The notes below the pieces were generated by a model that saw nothing but the letters and a program-made list of their open reading frames with translations, was not told the origin of the DNA and ran no database searches. The translations under genes and the position numbers were made by a program. A stretch of DNA of 64,000 nucleotides from Brachyspira pilosicoli (GTDB lineage: Bacteria > Spirochaetota > Brachyspiria > Brachyspirales > Brachyspiraceae). The stretch is from positions 1 to 64,000 of the forward strand of contig NZ_SAXY01000025.1 in NCBI RefSeq assembly GCF_008016535.1. The letters run 5' to 3'. This document shows, one piece after another, positions 9,619-19,433 of the stretch (its first letter is position 1; every line of letters starts with the position of its first letter).

Positions 9619-12207
9619 TTATTGTAATATAAAGTTTCTTGTTTCTATATAAGGCGTTTCATCGGCAATATAGGACTCTATTACAACAATATAATTACCT
9701 TTTGGAAGAGATGCTAATTCCTCTTTTGCTATAGTGAGCTTAAACACATCATTTTCTAAAACAGCATTATACTCTCTTTCGCTTCCATTTTGTAATTGAA
9801 GAAGCACTTTTACTTTTGTATTAGGGTCTGGCATCTCTAAAGCATTATTAGGATAATTGTATGATGAAACATAAATATCTATATTCATATCATTGTTTTT
9901 ATTTACTATTGCAGGCATTTCAATATCTTCTATTCTGCTCATTTTTGTTGATAGTTTTTCTATCCAATATTCAGCAGTGTAAGCATAATCTTTAAAAGCA
10001 GTTAATTCTATATAATTAGCCTTTGAATCTATTCTTGAAATAAAGAAAGGTCCATTTGATATATAAGCATGCCCGTATTTATCTATAAAGTCAATAGCAG
10101 CCTGATATCTTTTAATAGCCTCTTCTTTTGTAATAAAGTATTCTATTCCAACAGGTATATATTGAGAATCACGCATTTCAATTAATTTTTCTTTTATATC
10201 AGCTACACATATAGGATTTTTTACATCTATAGCAGTCAATGATTGATCCTGTGAAATAGTATAAACATTACCAGATTTAGAACCCTCAAGGACCATTTTC
10301 ATTATAGCTTCATTTATCTCAAAAGGAATAACAGTGTTTCTATTAGGGTTGCCTATTTTAGGACCAACTGCAGCAATAGCAATTTGCCTATTCATGTCCA
10401 TTGGCCAATAATAATTTCCATAGAGTGTAAAACTTCCATCTTCATTTATTATACTTCCAACGGCATTATCCATAGCAGAAGTATATCTTCCAGCCATAGC
10501 AGAATCATAATACTTATCATTTTCATTTGTCTTTGTTATTATGTTTGCAATAAATACACTTCCATACATCAAATCAACTAGAGACGAATCTATGCCATGA
10601 TGCCATTTAAAGCTTTTTGGTTTAAAATCACATTTTACATAAGCGGTAAGATTATCAGCCTTTTTATAAACTATCTCACCATTTTCAACTTTCGTAGTTA
10701 AACCTTCTTCCCATTTTTGAGTATAAGGGTTATACATTTTAGCATTATTAGGAACTTTTACAGTGCCTACAGGTATGCCGTTATCACCAGCTCTAACACC
10801 TATTTCTAAACTATTAGTATCAGCCTTACCAAGTATAAACTCTGTTTTTGCTGTGGAAGGCGATTCAAATGTAGCACCCGCATCAGAGCAAGGGCCTATC
10901 ATTATAGCAGAATATGCATCAGAAAATCCGCCTACACCTACAGGGTCCCAAGGGCTTATAAATAATGAACCTTGTGCAGAATGCTGGAGAACTCTTAATA
11001 CTTTTTCACCGTTTCTATTTGACTTTATGTCGGCACTTCTTATAGACCAATCATTAACACCATCGCCAACACCGTAAAGCATTCTTCTGTTAAATCTTTC
11101 TTTGTTTGCTACAAAAAACTGTGTTTGAGAGTTTAAATATATTCGCACAGCATCTTCAAGCCCAATCTCCTGCAAACGCATATTGCCGCTCCAATATTCA
11201 TCAGCTGTTAAAAACCAGCCGTTTGAATTTTTATCGCTTATTCTAGAAGCTTCTTTATTGTCATAATTCCAAAATTCAGCAATGTTTCCGCCCGGCATAT
11301 AGTTGCCCTCTCTTACATACATTTGCCTAAGTGTAACGTCCCACCAAGCTCTTGTAGCCCCTGCCCCCCAAGCTTCAGTTATAATATTCCATTCATAATC
11401 TTTTGGGTCAGAGCCGTATACAACTTGGGTGGATTTGTTTCTGTCGTATAATAGTTTTTCTACTTTTATGCCTGTCTTTTCTATTAAGTCAGATATTGCA
11501 TTGCCTGCAGGAAGCCTTCCTGTAGGGTCATCTACTCTTATAACAAATTTAATAGTTACTGTCTCACCATTATATTTCCACCAGCCATTTTCTTTTTTTA
11601 GCTTTCCTCTGTTTTCTGGAAGATTAGCAGCTTTTTCCATAGCATTATTTATATCGTTAATTGCTTTTTCTTCATTGCCGTTTGCTGTCATACCCATTTT
11701 TGAAGGAATGAGATTATATCTATAAGTGCCGGGCTGACCGGGTGTTGCCTGAGTAAATGAATGCTCCCCTGCCCCTCTTAAAATTTCATCAACAAGCTTT
11801 TTTCTATCTATCAAAAAATTCACTGCAAATCTTACTTCTCTTATAGCAAGAGGATTAAAATGAGTTTTTCCATCTCTTGTAATAACTGTATAAGGGGCTT
11901 TATTTGGAACAGGATTAAAAAGCAAAGACCAAGAACCAGAAGGCACAGCATAAGTATCAAGCTTCTCCAAATCGCTTTCACTTAATGATAAATATGTGCT
12001 TCCGTCTATACCGCTAGCCATTAAATCAGCACGGCCGTCTGCTACATCTTTAATGGCTATTGTCATATCTGTTCTCACTTCATATATTATTTTATCTATT
12101 AATGCCCCGCCTCTATCTATTTTTTTTATTTCTTCTTGGCTCTTATTAGAACATGAAATTAATATAGTGAATATTATTAAAAAAAAGAATTTATTATTAT
12201 ATTTCAT
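9619..12207 (-). CDS. OppA-like (SBP family 5) lipoprotein, unusually long
   Basis: The 862-aa product begins with a hydrophobic leader and the lipobox ILISC at about residue 19, so it should be lipid-anchored. The family-5 fold of peptide/nickel binding proteins is suggested by REVRFAVNFLIDRKKLVDEI near residue 125 and by the late AAIDFIDKYGHAYISNGPFF segment, a form of the conserved NGP motif. Typical family members are 520-600 aa; here about 300 extra residues lie in the middle. GGGGAT precedes the ATG. No transporter permease or ATPase genes are adjacent, so an orphan binding protein is likely. The ligand is unknown. Confidence 0.8.
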   Translation of the reverse strand: MKYNNKFFFLIIFTILISCSNKSQEEIKKIDRGGALIDKIIYEVRTDMTIAIKDVADGRADLMASGIDGSTYLSLSESDLEKLDTYAVPSGSWSLLFNPVPNKAPYTVITRDGKTHFNPLAIREVRFAVNFLIDRKKLVDEILRGAGEHSFTQATPGQPGTYRYNLIPSKMGMTANGNEEKAINDINNAMEKAANLPENRGKLKKENGWWKYNGETVTIKFVIRVDDPTGRLPAGNAISDLIEKTGIKVEKLLYDRNKSTQVVYGSDPKDYEWNIITEAWGAGATRAWWDVTLRQMYVREGNYMPGGNIAEFWNYDNKEASRISDKNSNGWFLTADEYWSGNMRLQEIGLEDAVRIYLNSQTQFFVANKERFNRRMLYGVGDGVNDWSIRSADIKSNRNGEKVLRVLQHSAQGSLFISPWDPVGVGGFSDAYSAIMIGPCSDAGATFESPSTAKTEFILGKADTNSLEIGVRAGDNGIPVGTVKVPNNAKMYNPYTQKWEEGLTTKVENGEIVYKKADNLTAYVKCDFKPKSFKWHHGIDSSLVDLMYGSVFIANIITKTNENDKYYDSAMAGRYTSAMDNAVGSIINEDGSFTLYGNYYWPMDMNRQIAIAAVGPKIGNPNRNTVIPFEINEAIMKMVLEGSKSGNVYTISQDQSLTAIDVKNPICVADIKEKLIEMRDSQYIPVGIEYFITKEEAIKRYQAAIDFIDKYGHAYISNGPFFISRIDSKANYIELTAFKDYAYTAEYWIEKLSTKMSRIEDIEMPAIVNKNNDMNIDIYVSSYNYPNNALEMPDPNTKVKVLLQLQNGSEREYNAVLENDVFKLTIAKEELASLPKGNYIVVIESYIADETPYIETRNFILQ

Positions 12208-12318
12208 TTTAATCCCCAGTTAGATGCAATAATACAACTTAACATAATATATAACATAAGAAATAAATGTCAATAAAATAATAAATTTATATTAAAGGAA
12301 AATTTTGTTTAAACAAAT

Positions 12319-12720
12319 TTAAATTCTATCTATAATAGCTTTTTGAATTTCAGGATTAAACTCTTCATAAAAACTATTATTAACAACATTATGCTTACCT
12401 TTAGGATTTTCTATTGTAAAAGTTTTTTTATTAATCCATTTCATATTTCTTCCAATTCCTATTCTATGATTTCCAATAGAGAATTTTTTAACAATTTTAT
12501 CATCAATTATTATACCAATAGCTTTAACTGTAATCATCTGAGTTTTTGGAGCAAATGATTTTATATAAATAATATCACCAACTTTTAAAGACTGTATGAA
12601 TTGATGTAAATCAGGAGCATCTTTTTCACCCCAACCTATTCCAGCAACATTATTATTAATAAATTCTTTACTTACATCTTCAGTATTATTAAAAGTAGCA
12701 CCTACTCCAAAAATAGCCAT
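12319..12720 (-). CDS. Small protein, possibly PUA/EVE-like, function unknown
   Basis: The ATG at 12720 is chosen because GGAGG lies 6 bases upstream; a longer frame from a TTG at 12747 has no ribosome site. The 133-aa product is MAIFGVGATFNNTEDVSKEF followed by a small beta-rich domain with VGDIIYIKSFAPKTQMITVK near residues 55-75. Short beta modules of this kind resemble the PUA/EVE/ASCH group that binds modified bases, but I see no diagnostic motif, so this is only a possibility. It stands alone between two lipoprotein genes. Confidence 0.6.
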   Translation of the reverse strand: MAIFGVGATFNNTEDVSKEFINNNVAGIGWGEKDAPDLHQFIQSLKVGDIIYIKSFAPKTQMITVKAIGIIIDDKIVKKFSIGNHRIGIGRNMKWINKKTFTIENPKGKHNVVNNSFYEEFNPEIQKAIIDRI

Positions 12721-12848
12721 TTTATCCTCCATTGTTGTTTCTAACAATAAAAATTATAGCATAAAAATATCAATTGTCAATAAAATAGGCATACAGATAA
12801 AAATCCATATGCCTAGTTTTATATTCTATTATTTAATCATTTATACTT

Positions 12849-13355
12849 TTATTTATTTTTATTCCAGTGTATAGACTTGATATAAAGCGATGAGAGATTA
12901 GTTAAATCTTTATCATCTTCTGCTTGTGTTGACAATATATAATAAATATCATCTACTCTCCATAATGTAAACTTTTCATTATTTGAAGTGGTATTATATT
13001 CTACAACAATGTTATTTTCTTCTTCTGTAAAGTTTTTTCCGCTATTAACATAATCCCCATAAAAAGAAAGTAAATTATTAGTATTTTTTGAAGCTCTGTA
13101 AGTATAATTATTATTCATATAATCAAAATTAACTTCGGCAACATCTTTGTTAGCTATAAAATATTTAGCATTTTGTCCATGTTCTGGAGGAGCTACTGTA
13201 GTGCTTATGCCTAAAGGAATAAAAGAATTTGGAGAATCCACTTGAACATAATCAGCAACCACTTCTGAAGAAGCATTATTTTCTTCTTTCTTGTCTGAAT
13301 CCGAACAAGAAGCTAAAGCCAAAACTATAACTAAACTAATAAATAACCTTATCAT
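12849..13355 (-). CDS. Small lipoprotein, function unknown
   Basis: The ATG at 13355 follows AAGAGGTG by a few bases and is preferred to an upstream GTG at 13364. The 168-aa product has a lipoprotein signal ending LALASC at about residue 17, an acidic Ser/Asn/Glu-rich linker, then a small beta-rich domain with YRASKNTNNLLSFYGDYVNS. I recognise no family. It is transcribed divergently from pyrG. Confidence 0.7.
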   Translation of the reverse strand: MIRLFISLVIVLALASCSDSDKKEENNASSEVVADYVQVDSPNSFIPLGISTTVAPPEHGQNAKYFIANKDVAEVNFDYMNNNYTYRASKNTNNLLSFYGDYVNSGKNFTEEENNIVVEYNTTSNNEKFTLWRVDDIYYILSTQAEDDKDLTNLSSLYIKSIHWNKNK

Positions 13356-13517
13356 AACTAACACCTCTTAAAAAATAATTATTAAAAAATCTTTATTTCT
13401 AATATATAACAAAAAATATTAAAATTAATAAAAAATTTACCTTGATTTTATATTTTTTTAATGATATTGTTTATAATCAAAATTATTAAAGGAATAAAAG
13501 GAATAATAGAGGAAACT

Positions 13518-15137
13518 ATGGATACTAAATACATATTTGTAACAGGCGGAGTTGTATCTGGACTTGGTAAAGGTATAACAGCTGCTTCACTTGGAAGACT
13601 ACTAAAAGCTCGCGGTTTAAGTGTAACTATACAAAAATTAGACCCTTACATCAATCTTGACCCGGGTACTATGAGTCCTTTTCAGCATGGTGAAGTTTTT
13701 GTTACTGATGATGGGGCTGAAACAGATTTAGATATTGGGCATTATGAAAGATTTATTGATGAAAATTTAAATAAATACAGCAATGTTACTACTGGTAAAA
13801 TATATCAGCATGTTATAAATATGGAAAGAGAAGGTAAATATCTTGGAGAAACTGTTCAGGTTATACCTCATATTACAAATGAAATAAAAAGAAGAATATA
13901 CAGAGAAAATGATACAAAAAAAACTGATATAGTTATCACAGAAATAGGCGGCACTATTGGTGATATAGAATCATTGCCATATATTGAAGCTATAAGGCAG
14001 GTAAAAACAGAATTAGGACAGGATAATGTTTTGTATGTACATGTTACATTGATACCTTTTATAAGTTCATCTGAAGAGATTAAGACAAAACCAACTCAGC
14101 ATAGTGTAAAAGAACTTATGCAAAGCGGCATTATACCTGATATATTAGTATGCAGAACAAATAAACATTTAGAAGAATCTCATAAATCTAAAATAGCATT
14201 ATTCTGTAACTTACCAAAACAAAATGTATTTGAGAACTTTGATGAGCCTAATATATATTCTGTACCATTAATGCTTGAAGCTCAGGGACTTTCAGATGTG
14301 GTATGTAAGCATTTCAAATTAGAAACTGCTAAGATAGATTTATCTAATTGGACAGAATTGGTAGCTAAACAAAAAAATATAGCTATACAAAATGAAAGAG
14401 TTAGTATTGCTATAGTTGGAAAATATATATCTATGAAAGATGCTTATATATCATTAATAGAGGCATTAAATCATGGCGGAATATATAACGACATTAATGT
14501 TGATATAAAATGGATAAATGCAGAAGAGTTGGAAGATAAAGAAGATATATCTACATATTTTGATGATGTTAATGGTCTTATTATACCCGGTGGATTTGGA
14601 GAGAGAGGAATAGAGGGAAAGATAAAAGCTATTAAATATGCTAGAGAAAATAAAATTCCTTATTTGGGAATATGTTTGGGTATGCAGCTTATGAGTATAG
14701 AGTTTGCAAGAAACGTATTAAAACTTGAAGATGCAAACACAATAGAGATAAATGAAAATTGTAAAAATCCAATAATCACTATGATGGAAGAACAAAAGAA
14801 AATTATGCTTAAAGGCGGCACTATGAGGCTTGGTGCTTTTGAATGTAATATAAAAGAAGGTTCTTTAGCTCATAAACTCTATAACTCAACAACAATAAGT
14901 GAAAGACATAGACATAGATATGAGTTTAACAATAAATATATAGAGAAAATGGAAAAAGCAGGATTTATAATTACAGGAAAAACAAAAGATGCTGATTTGG
15001 TTGAAATATCAGAAATAAAAGACCATCCATTTATGATAGGAGTTCAGTTTCATCCAGAATTGAAATCAAGAATAACAAACCCGCATCCTATATTTGTTGG
15101 CTTTATTGAAGCTGCTAAAAAATTTAAAAATAAATAA
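13518..15137 (+). CDS. pyrG: CTP synthase
   Basis: The start at 13518 ([19 protein letters not shown]) is chosen because AGAGGAAA precedes it and it matches the family N-terminus; a longer frame from 13461 adds residues not seen in the family. The 539-aa enzyme amidates UTP to CTP using glutamine. The synthetase domain has the P-loop-like [13 protein letters not shown] near residue 14 and the [15 protein letters not shown] segment near residue 147. The C-terminal glutamine amidotransferase has the nucleophile in [10 protein letters not shown] near residue 380 and the late His-Glu in QFHPE near 513. Length is normal. Confidence 0.97.
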   Translation: MDTKYIFVTGGVVSGLGKGITAASLGRLLKARGLSVTIQKLDPYINLDPGTMSPFQHGEVFVTDDGAETDLDIGHYERFIDENLNKYSNVTTGKIYQHVINMEREGKYLGETVQVIPHITNEIKRRIYRENDTKKTDIVITEIGGTIGDIESLPYIEAIRQVKTELGQDNVLYVHVTLIPFISSSEEIKTKPTQHSVKELMQSGIIPDILVCRTNKHLEESHKSKIALFCNLPKQNVFENFDEPNIYSVPLMLEAQGLSDVVCKHFKLETAKIDLSNWTELVAKQKNIAIQNERVSIAIVGKYISMKDAYISLIEALNHGGIYNDINVDIKWINAEELEDKEDISTYFDDVNGLIIPGGFGERGIEGKIKAIKYARENKIPYLGICLGMQLMSIEFARNVLKLEDANTIEINENCKNPIITMMEEQKKIMLKGGTMRLGAFECNIKEGSLAHKLYNSTTISERHRHRYEFNNKYIEKMEKAGFIITGKTKDADLVEISEIKDHPFMIGVQFHPELKSRITNPHPIFVGFIEAAKKFKNK

Positions 15138-15181
15138 TTTTTATTTGAATTATAAATACTAACAATTTTTAAGTTTGTCAA

Positions 15182-15470
15182 TTTTTTTTATTGTTCTTTT
15201 CCCGCCTTCGCACCCATACCTAAAGGTACTTCCTACGGTCGCACCCACAGGCACTCCTTTCAGTCGCAGGCACTTCCTTCGGTCGCTGTGCGGACTTCGT
15301 CAAAGAACAAAAAAGTGCAAATAAAGAATACAAAAAATTATACTAATTTTAAAAAAATATAGGATAACACTATGTATTTTAATTAAAAATTAGTAAAACT
15401 TTATTAAAAGCCAAAACTTTGAAGAAGTCCTCACCAAGTAGCTGCAAGAAAAGAACAATAAAAAATAAAA
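15182..15470. repeat. Dispersed modular repeat, locus 2
   Basis: This fills the 366-base gap between pyrG and the convergent tyrA-type gene. Outer arms TTGTTCTTT (15191-15199) and AAAGAACAA (15302-15310) are inverted repeats. Between them are three tandem units of about 19-25 bases related to GGCACTTCCTTCGGTCGCA, then GTGCGGACTTCGTC. A second block near 15420-15470 contains AAGTAGCTGCAAGAAAAGAA. I see no coding sequence. Confidence 0.7.
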
Positions 15471-15503
15471 AAATATAATTACTGAAAAATATAATATTAA
15501 AAA

Positions 15504-16340
15504 TCATTTGCTTTTAAAATTATTCCATTTCTCTTTTATACTATTAGAACTTAAAATTAATTCTCTAAGTTTTTCTCTGTCATTATTCTGTAATGCATTT
15601 TGAAAATCTTCTAGCCTTTTTATGTACTCTTCCAAAGACAAAGATAAATAATGAGAGTTTCTTGCAAAAAGTTCGCTCCACATATTAGCATCTATTGTAC
15701 CTACCCTTGTGTGGTCGCCTAAACTATTTCCTTCAAAACCAAGTGAAGCTAAAAAATCTTTATGATTAACTATAGAACAAGCTATTATATGCATAAGCTG
15801 ACTAGTAAAAGCTATCATCTTATCATGTTCTTTTTCTGTTGATACAATTACATTTTTGCATCCTATATTTAAAGCTAAATCTTCTATTTTTTTTATGTCT
15901 TCCTTATTAGCATTGTCATTAGCGATTATTATAGCATTAGAGTTTTTAAATAATGATTCGCTTGAGTTATTATAGCCGCCTTTCTCTTTACCTGCCATAG
16001 TATGAAGCGATACATATTTTTTTGTTTTTACTGCATTAAATATATCACTCTTAACCCCGCAAAAATCTGACAGTATCTTATCATCTGTAATAAATGAAGA
16101 ATATTTGTTTATAATATCTAAAGCTATAGAAGGCAAAGTGCATATCATAATAATGTGAGCCCAAGAAAACATCTCTTCTATATCTGAATAATCATAACTT
16201 CCTTTTTGTATATATTTATCTTTTAAAGCACTGTCTACAGCTTCTTTATTAGTATCTAAAGCCCATATATTATAACCATCTAAAGCCTTAACTAAAGAGC
16301 CACCCATTAAACCCAAACCAATAACAGCTATATTAATCAT
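15504..16340 (-). CDS. tyrA: Prephenate dehydrogenase (TyrA-type)
   Basis: The 278-aa cytoplasmic protein has an N-terminal NAD(P)-binding fold with VIGLGLMGGSLVKAL at residues 5-19 and an acidic ALDTN end of strand two. Later signatures are LSDFCGVKSDIF near residue 90, the substrate-binding histidine region VSLHTMAGKEKGGY near residue 112, and THOSE family-style helices with FTSQLMHIIACSIVNH near 175. It oxidises and decarboxylates prephenate to 4-hydroxyphenylpyruvate for tyrosine synthesis. AGGAG precedes the ATG. No chorismate-mutase or ACT domain is fused. The NYN-domain gene lies 55 bases upstream in the same direction. Confidence 0.88.
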   Translation of the reverse strand: MINIAVIGLGLMGGSLVKALDGYNIWALDTNKEAVDSALKDKYIQKGSYDYSDIEEMFSWAHIIMICTLPSIALDIINKYSSFITDDKILSDFCGVKSDIFNAVKTKKYVSLHTMAGKEKGGYNNSSESLFKNSNAIIIANDNANKEDIKKIEDLALNIGCKNVIVSTEKEHDKMIAFTSQLMHIIACSIVNHKDFLASLGFEGNSLGDHTRVGTIDANMWSELFARNSHYLSLSLEEYIKRLEDFQNALQNNDREKLRELILSSNSIKEKWNNFKSK

Positions 16341-16395
16341 AAATAAATCTCCTAATATATTATAACTTCATTGATAATAAACATCTAAATAATAT

Positions 16396-17175
16396 CTAGT
16401 CTAAACTTATAAAAAAATGGTACAGCTTTTGAATATTATCTATACTAAAATGATCTCTTTCCATTTTTATTGATATATCATTTTTTTTTAAGTATGTAAA
16501 TAATTTTTTTATCTTCTTGAAATAAGTCTTTTCTATAGCACTTTCTCCTTTCTCTAATTTAAAATCCATATTTACTTTATTACATATATCTGATATAGAA
16601 AACTTTTTACTTTCTGTATTTTCATAAACTTCAATAACCCTATTATAAAAAAACTTCAAATACTGCAAACTATATTCATCTAATTGATTATTTTTATCAT
16701 TCTCTTTTGATTCATATTCTTCTATTTTAAAAATCTTATTAGAAACACTTTTAAAAATATCTCTATCAGCATTGGTAATGGTTGTAACTATAGCAGTTAT
16801 AGCTCCATGCCTCTTTAATCTCTCCATTACAATAGTATAATCAACATCTCTGCTTATAAATACTACTATATCTGTATTTTTATTAATAACAAAATCTTCA
16901 AAAGCATCTATAGATGAAATCATATCGGACATATTTTTACCTTTGCGTATATTCACACGATGAATTATATCTATATGCAAATTTCTAAGTGATTTCCCAT
17001 AAGATTCTATAGACTTACTGTCGCCATAAGCTTTTTTTATTGAATAATAAATATCTTTATCTTTTAAGTTAGTTCTATAAAATTTAACTACATCTTCAAG
17101 AATCAATTTTAAATTAATATTAAAGTTTAAATGAGTAATATTCTCTAAGTCTATATAAATACCAATTCTTTTCAT
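16396..17175 (-). CDS. NYN (LabA/PIN-like) domain protein
   Basis: The 259-aa protein opens with KRIGIYIDLENITH, the usual first acidic strand of NYN-domain predicted RNases. Further acidic positions appear in MSDMISSIDAFED near residue 85 and in VVFISRDVDYTIVMERLKRH near residues 105-125. The Asp residues in IDLEN, SDMISSID and SRDVDY are the expected metal ligands. The C-terminal 90 residues are helical and basic (KIKKLFTYLKKNDISIKMER), resembling a small winged-helix or OST-HTH-type RNA-binding module; that part is tentative. It probably acts on RNA in the cytoplasm. Confidence 0.78.
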   Translation of the reverse strand: MKRIGIYIDLENITHLNFNINLKLILEDVVKFYRTNLKDKDIYYSIKKAYGDSKSIESYGKSLRNLHIDIIHRVNIRKGKNMSDMISSIDAFEDFVINKNTDIVVFISRDVDYTIVMERLKRHGAITAIVTTITNADRDIFKSVSNKIFKIEEYESKENDKNNQLDEYSLQYLKFFYNRVIEVYENTESKKFSISDICNKVNMDFKLEKGESAIEKTYFKKIKKLFTYLKKNDISIKMERDHFSIDNIQKLYHFFISLD

Positions 17176-17409
17176 AAATAATCCAAAATTATATAATTTC
17201 TTTTTATTTTATAAACTAATCTCAAAAAAAACAATACCTAAAAAAACAATGAAATATTTAATTTATGTATTTTTTATTCAAATGCAGTGTAAAATTTTTA
17301 ACATAAAAAATTGCAGCAAGCGGTTATGATTTATAATTAGGCATAAAATATAGTAAGATTTAATATTTTTATTAGTACAATAAGAAAAATGTATATAAGT
17401 AAGATTTTT

Positions 17410-17458
17410 TTAAGAAATAAAATACTATTAAATTTAAAAATAGCACTTTATTTCTTAA
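17410..17458 (-). terminator. Strong hairpin downstream of the OppA-like gene
   Basis: TTAAGAAATAAA at 17410-17421 pairs perfectly with TTTATTTCTTAA at 17447-17458 and the stem extends inward with few mismatches. On the minus strand it is followed by an A-run rather than a T-run, so it is not a textbook intrinsic terminator. It may protect or end the transcript. The rest of the 300-base gap (17176-17476) holds nothing I can name. Confidence 0.45.
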
Positions 17459-17476
17459 AATTATAATTTATTAAAA

Positions 17477-19117
17477 CTACTCTTCAATATATGCATAATT
17501 AAATTTATATCTTCCCAAAGGTTCATCAATATAATTTTTTAATTTGGGATTTACAACTAAAAAGTCTGTTCTATATATAAAAGGTATTATAGGCATCTCT
17601 TCAAAAAGAATTGCCTCTGCTTCTTTTAATGCTTCCATTCTATCTTTTTTATTTGTTGAAGTGGCGGCAAAGTTTATTAAATAATCATATCTTTCATTTG
17701 AAAAGCCGCCGTAGTTTATATCGCTATCGCTTGTCATAATTTGAAGTATTGTAAGCGGGTCATTATAATCGCCTGTCCAGCTTGTTCTAGCTATTTTGTA
17801 GTTGCCTGATTGTCTGAAAGGAAGTGTGATTTTTGACTCTTCCGTTCTAACTACTACATCAATATTTAAATTATTTTTCCACATTTGTTGAATTGCCTCT
17901 AATACTGTGGTATAAAAACCAGATGAAACTTTTACTTCTAATATTGGAAAGTTTTCTCCGTTTGGGTATCCTGCTTCAGATAATAATTTTTTTGCCTCTT
18001 CTACATTATTGCTGTAATTATTAGCTATTATAAAATTGCTGCTCTCTTCTCTAAAAGATTTTTCAAAACCTTTTACAATAGGAGCAACAAAGCTTTCTGC
18101 TGCTATTAGTTTGCCGTGGCCAATATTGCTTACTATGTAATTTCTGTCTATTGCTAGAGATAATGCTTTTCTTACTCTCTTGTCGGACAATGTTTTATCT
18201 TTTGTGTTTAAATCTAAATAATAAACTCCTATAATGTCACTTACAGCCATAAGGTTTTCTTTTATCAAACTTTCTATTTCACCAATAGGTGGTGCATTAA
18301 TAGAAAAATCAACATCGCCTGTTCTAACAGCATTTAAAGAAATATATTCATCGGCTATCAAAACAAAATTAATTTTTTTAGCAATCTGATTTTTATAATC
18401 CCAATAATTAGTATTAAGCTCAAATGCTATTAACTCATCAGGCTTTCTCTCTGTCATCTTGTAAGCACCATTTCCAATATATGCCTCAGGCTTCCAAGTC
18501 CAATCATCGCCGTATTTATTTATAATATCCTCTCTCACAGGCATATAACATCCCCCAGAAGCCAAAATATCTTCAAAATATAGTGTAGGATTTTCAAGTT
18601 CTATTGCAAGAGTGTTCTCATCTGCCGCAGTAACGCCCAAACTTTCAATAGGTTTTTTACCTGTGTTTATATTTTTTGCATTTTTTATATAATACATTAA
18701 ATATGCTATAGGTGAAGCTGTTTTAGGATCAACCACTCTTCTATATGAATAAACAAAATCATTAGCTGTAAGTTTTTTACCGTCACTCCATTTTGCATCT
18801 TCTCTTATATGAAATGTGTATTTTAATTTATCTTCACTTATCTCCCATTTATCTGAAGCACCTCCAACTATTTTGTTGCTTATATCTTTTGTTAATAATC
18901 CTTCAAAAGCATGATTAATATAAATAAACCCATATGTTTCATCATTTATTGCTGGGTCAATAGACTGAAGCTCATAACCTAAGTTTACTGTAAGTTCATC
19001 TTTAATGCTTTTTGTTTCTTTACTGCAAGAGATGATTAATAATAAAGTTAGAAAAATAAAAAATGTTTGAAATAAAGTTTTAATAAAAAAGTTTTTTGGT
19101 TTAAAATTACAAGTCAT
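17477..19117 (-). CDS. OppA-like lipoprotein under TPP riboswitch control
   Basis: The 546-aa product has a long hydrophobic leader and the lipobox LLIISC at about residue 31. Family-5 binding-protein marks are clear: LGYELQSIDPAINDETYGFI near residue 46, the KWSDGKKLTANDFVYSYRRV signature at about 106-125, and a late RTSWTGDYNDPLTILQ near residue 440. Length is typical for OppA/DppA. AAGGAG precedes the ATG. The leader of about 280 bases contains a TPP riboswitch, so expression should fall when thiamine pyrophosphate is plentiful. That argues for uptake of thiamine, a precursor or a thiamine-containing compound rather than general peptides (inference). No permease or ATPase is adjacent. Confidence 0.88.
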   Translation of the reverse strand: MTCNFKPKNFFIKTLFQTFFIFLTLLLIISCSKETKSIKDELTVNLGYELQSIDPAINDETYGFIYINHAFEGLLTKDISNKIVGGASDKWEISEDKLKYTFHIREDAKWSDGKKLTANDFVYSYRRVVDPKTASPIAYLMYYIKNAKNINTGKKPIESLGVTAADENTLAIELENPTLYFEDILASGGCYMPVREDIINKYGDDWTWKPEAYIGNGAYKMTERKPDELIAFELNTNYWDYKNQIAKKINFVLIADEYISLNAVRTGDVDFSINAPPIGEIESLIKENLMAVSDIIGVYYLDLNTKDKTLSDKRVRKALSLAIDRNYIVSNIGHGKLIAAESFVAPIVKGFEKSFREESSNFIIANNYSNNVEEAKKLLSEAGYPNGENFPILEVKVSSGFYTTVLEAIQQMWKNNLNIDVVVRTEESKITLPFRQSGNYKIARTSWTGDYNDPLTILQIMTSDSDINYGGFSNERYDYLINFAATSTNKKDRMEALKEAEAILFEEMPIIPFIYRTDFLVVNPKLKNYIDEPLGRYKFNYAYIEE

Positions 19118-19305
19118 AAAAAACTCCTTAAAAATAAAAAGTATTAAAGAGAGATTTTTATAACACCGTTTGTCTTGCTTTATTTAATTTTCTTTAACTA
19201 AATTTGTTTTTTAGTCTTGTTTGTTTAAAGAATAATTTAATAAAACAAGACCAACATTAGAAAAGGTCTCATTTTATTAAAAGTATAAATAGAATAATAA
19301 AAGAG

Positions 19306-19400
19306 ATAATTCCCTACGCTGGCATTACCCAAACAGGTTATAAGGGTCGAAATTTAATTATATAAACTTCCTCTCAGCCTTTTATAAGCTCCCCATGTTG
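19306..19400 (-). promoter_or_regulatory. TPP (THI-box) riboswitch
   Basis: Read on the minus strand, the conserved parts appear in order: GGGGAGCTTATAAAAGGCTGAGAGGAAG (split here for length: GGGGAGCTT, then GGCTGAGAGG), a variable P3 arm, GACCCTTATAACCTG, and GGGTAATGCCAGCGTAGGGA at 19310-19330. The CTGAGA and the CCTG...TAATGCCAGCGTAGGGA blocks are diagnostic of the thiamine-pyrophosphate aptamer. It lies 190 bases upstream of the OppA-like gene in the same direction. Downstream, GAGACC (19265-19270) can pair with GGTCTT (19247-19252), and an overlapping stem pairs 19243-19251 with 19214-19222. The two are mutually exclusive, which fits a switching expression platform, but no clear T-run follows. 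Confidence 0.93.
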
Positions 19401-19405
19401 ATAAT

Positions 19406-19433
19406 ATTGTATAATATTCTTATTTTTAATCAA
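19406..19433 (-). promoter_or_regulatory. Probable promoter for the riboswitch leader
   Basis: On the minus strand TTGATT (19433-19428) and TACAAT (19411-19406) are 16 bases apart, a few bases upstream of the aptamer. The IS target duplication starts at 19438, so the insertion stopped about 5 bases short of the -35 box. Confidence 0.5.

Noticed and set aside
13440-13517. Promoter for pyrG from TTGATT and TATAAT
   Set aside because: The spacing is about 24 bases, too long for a sigma70 promoter, so I do not call it.
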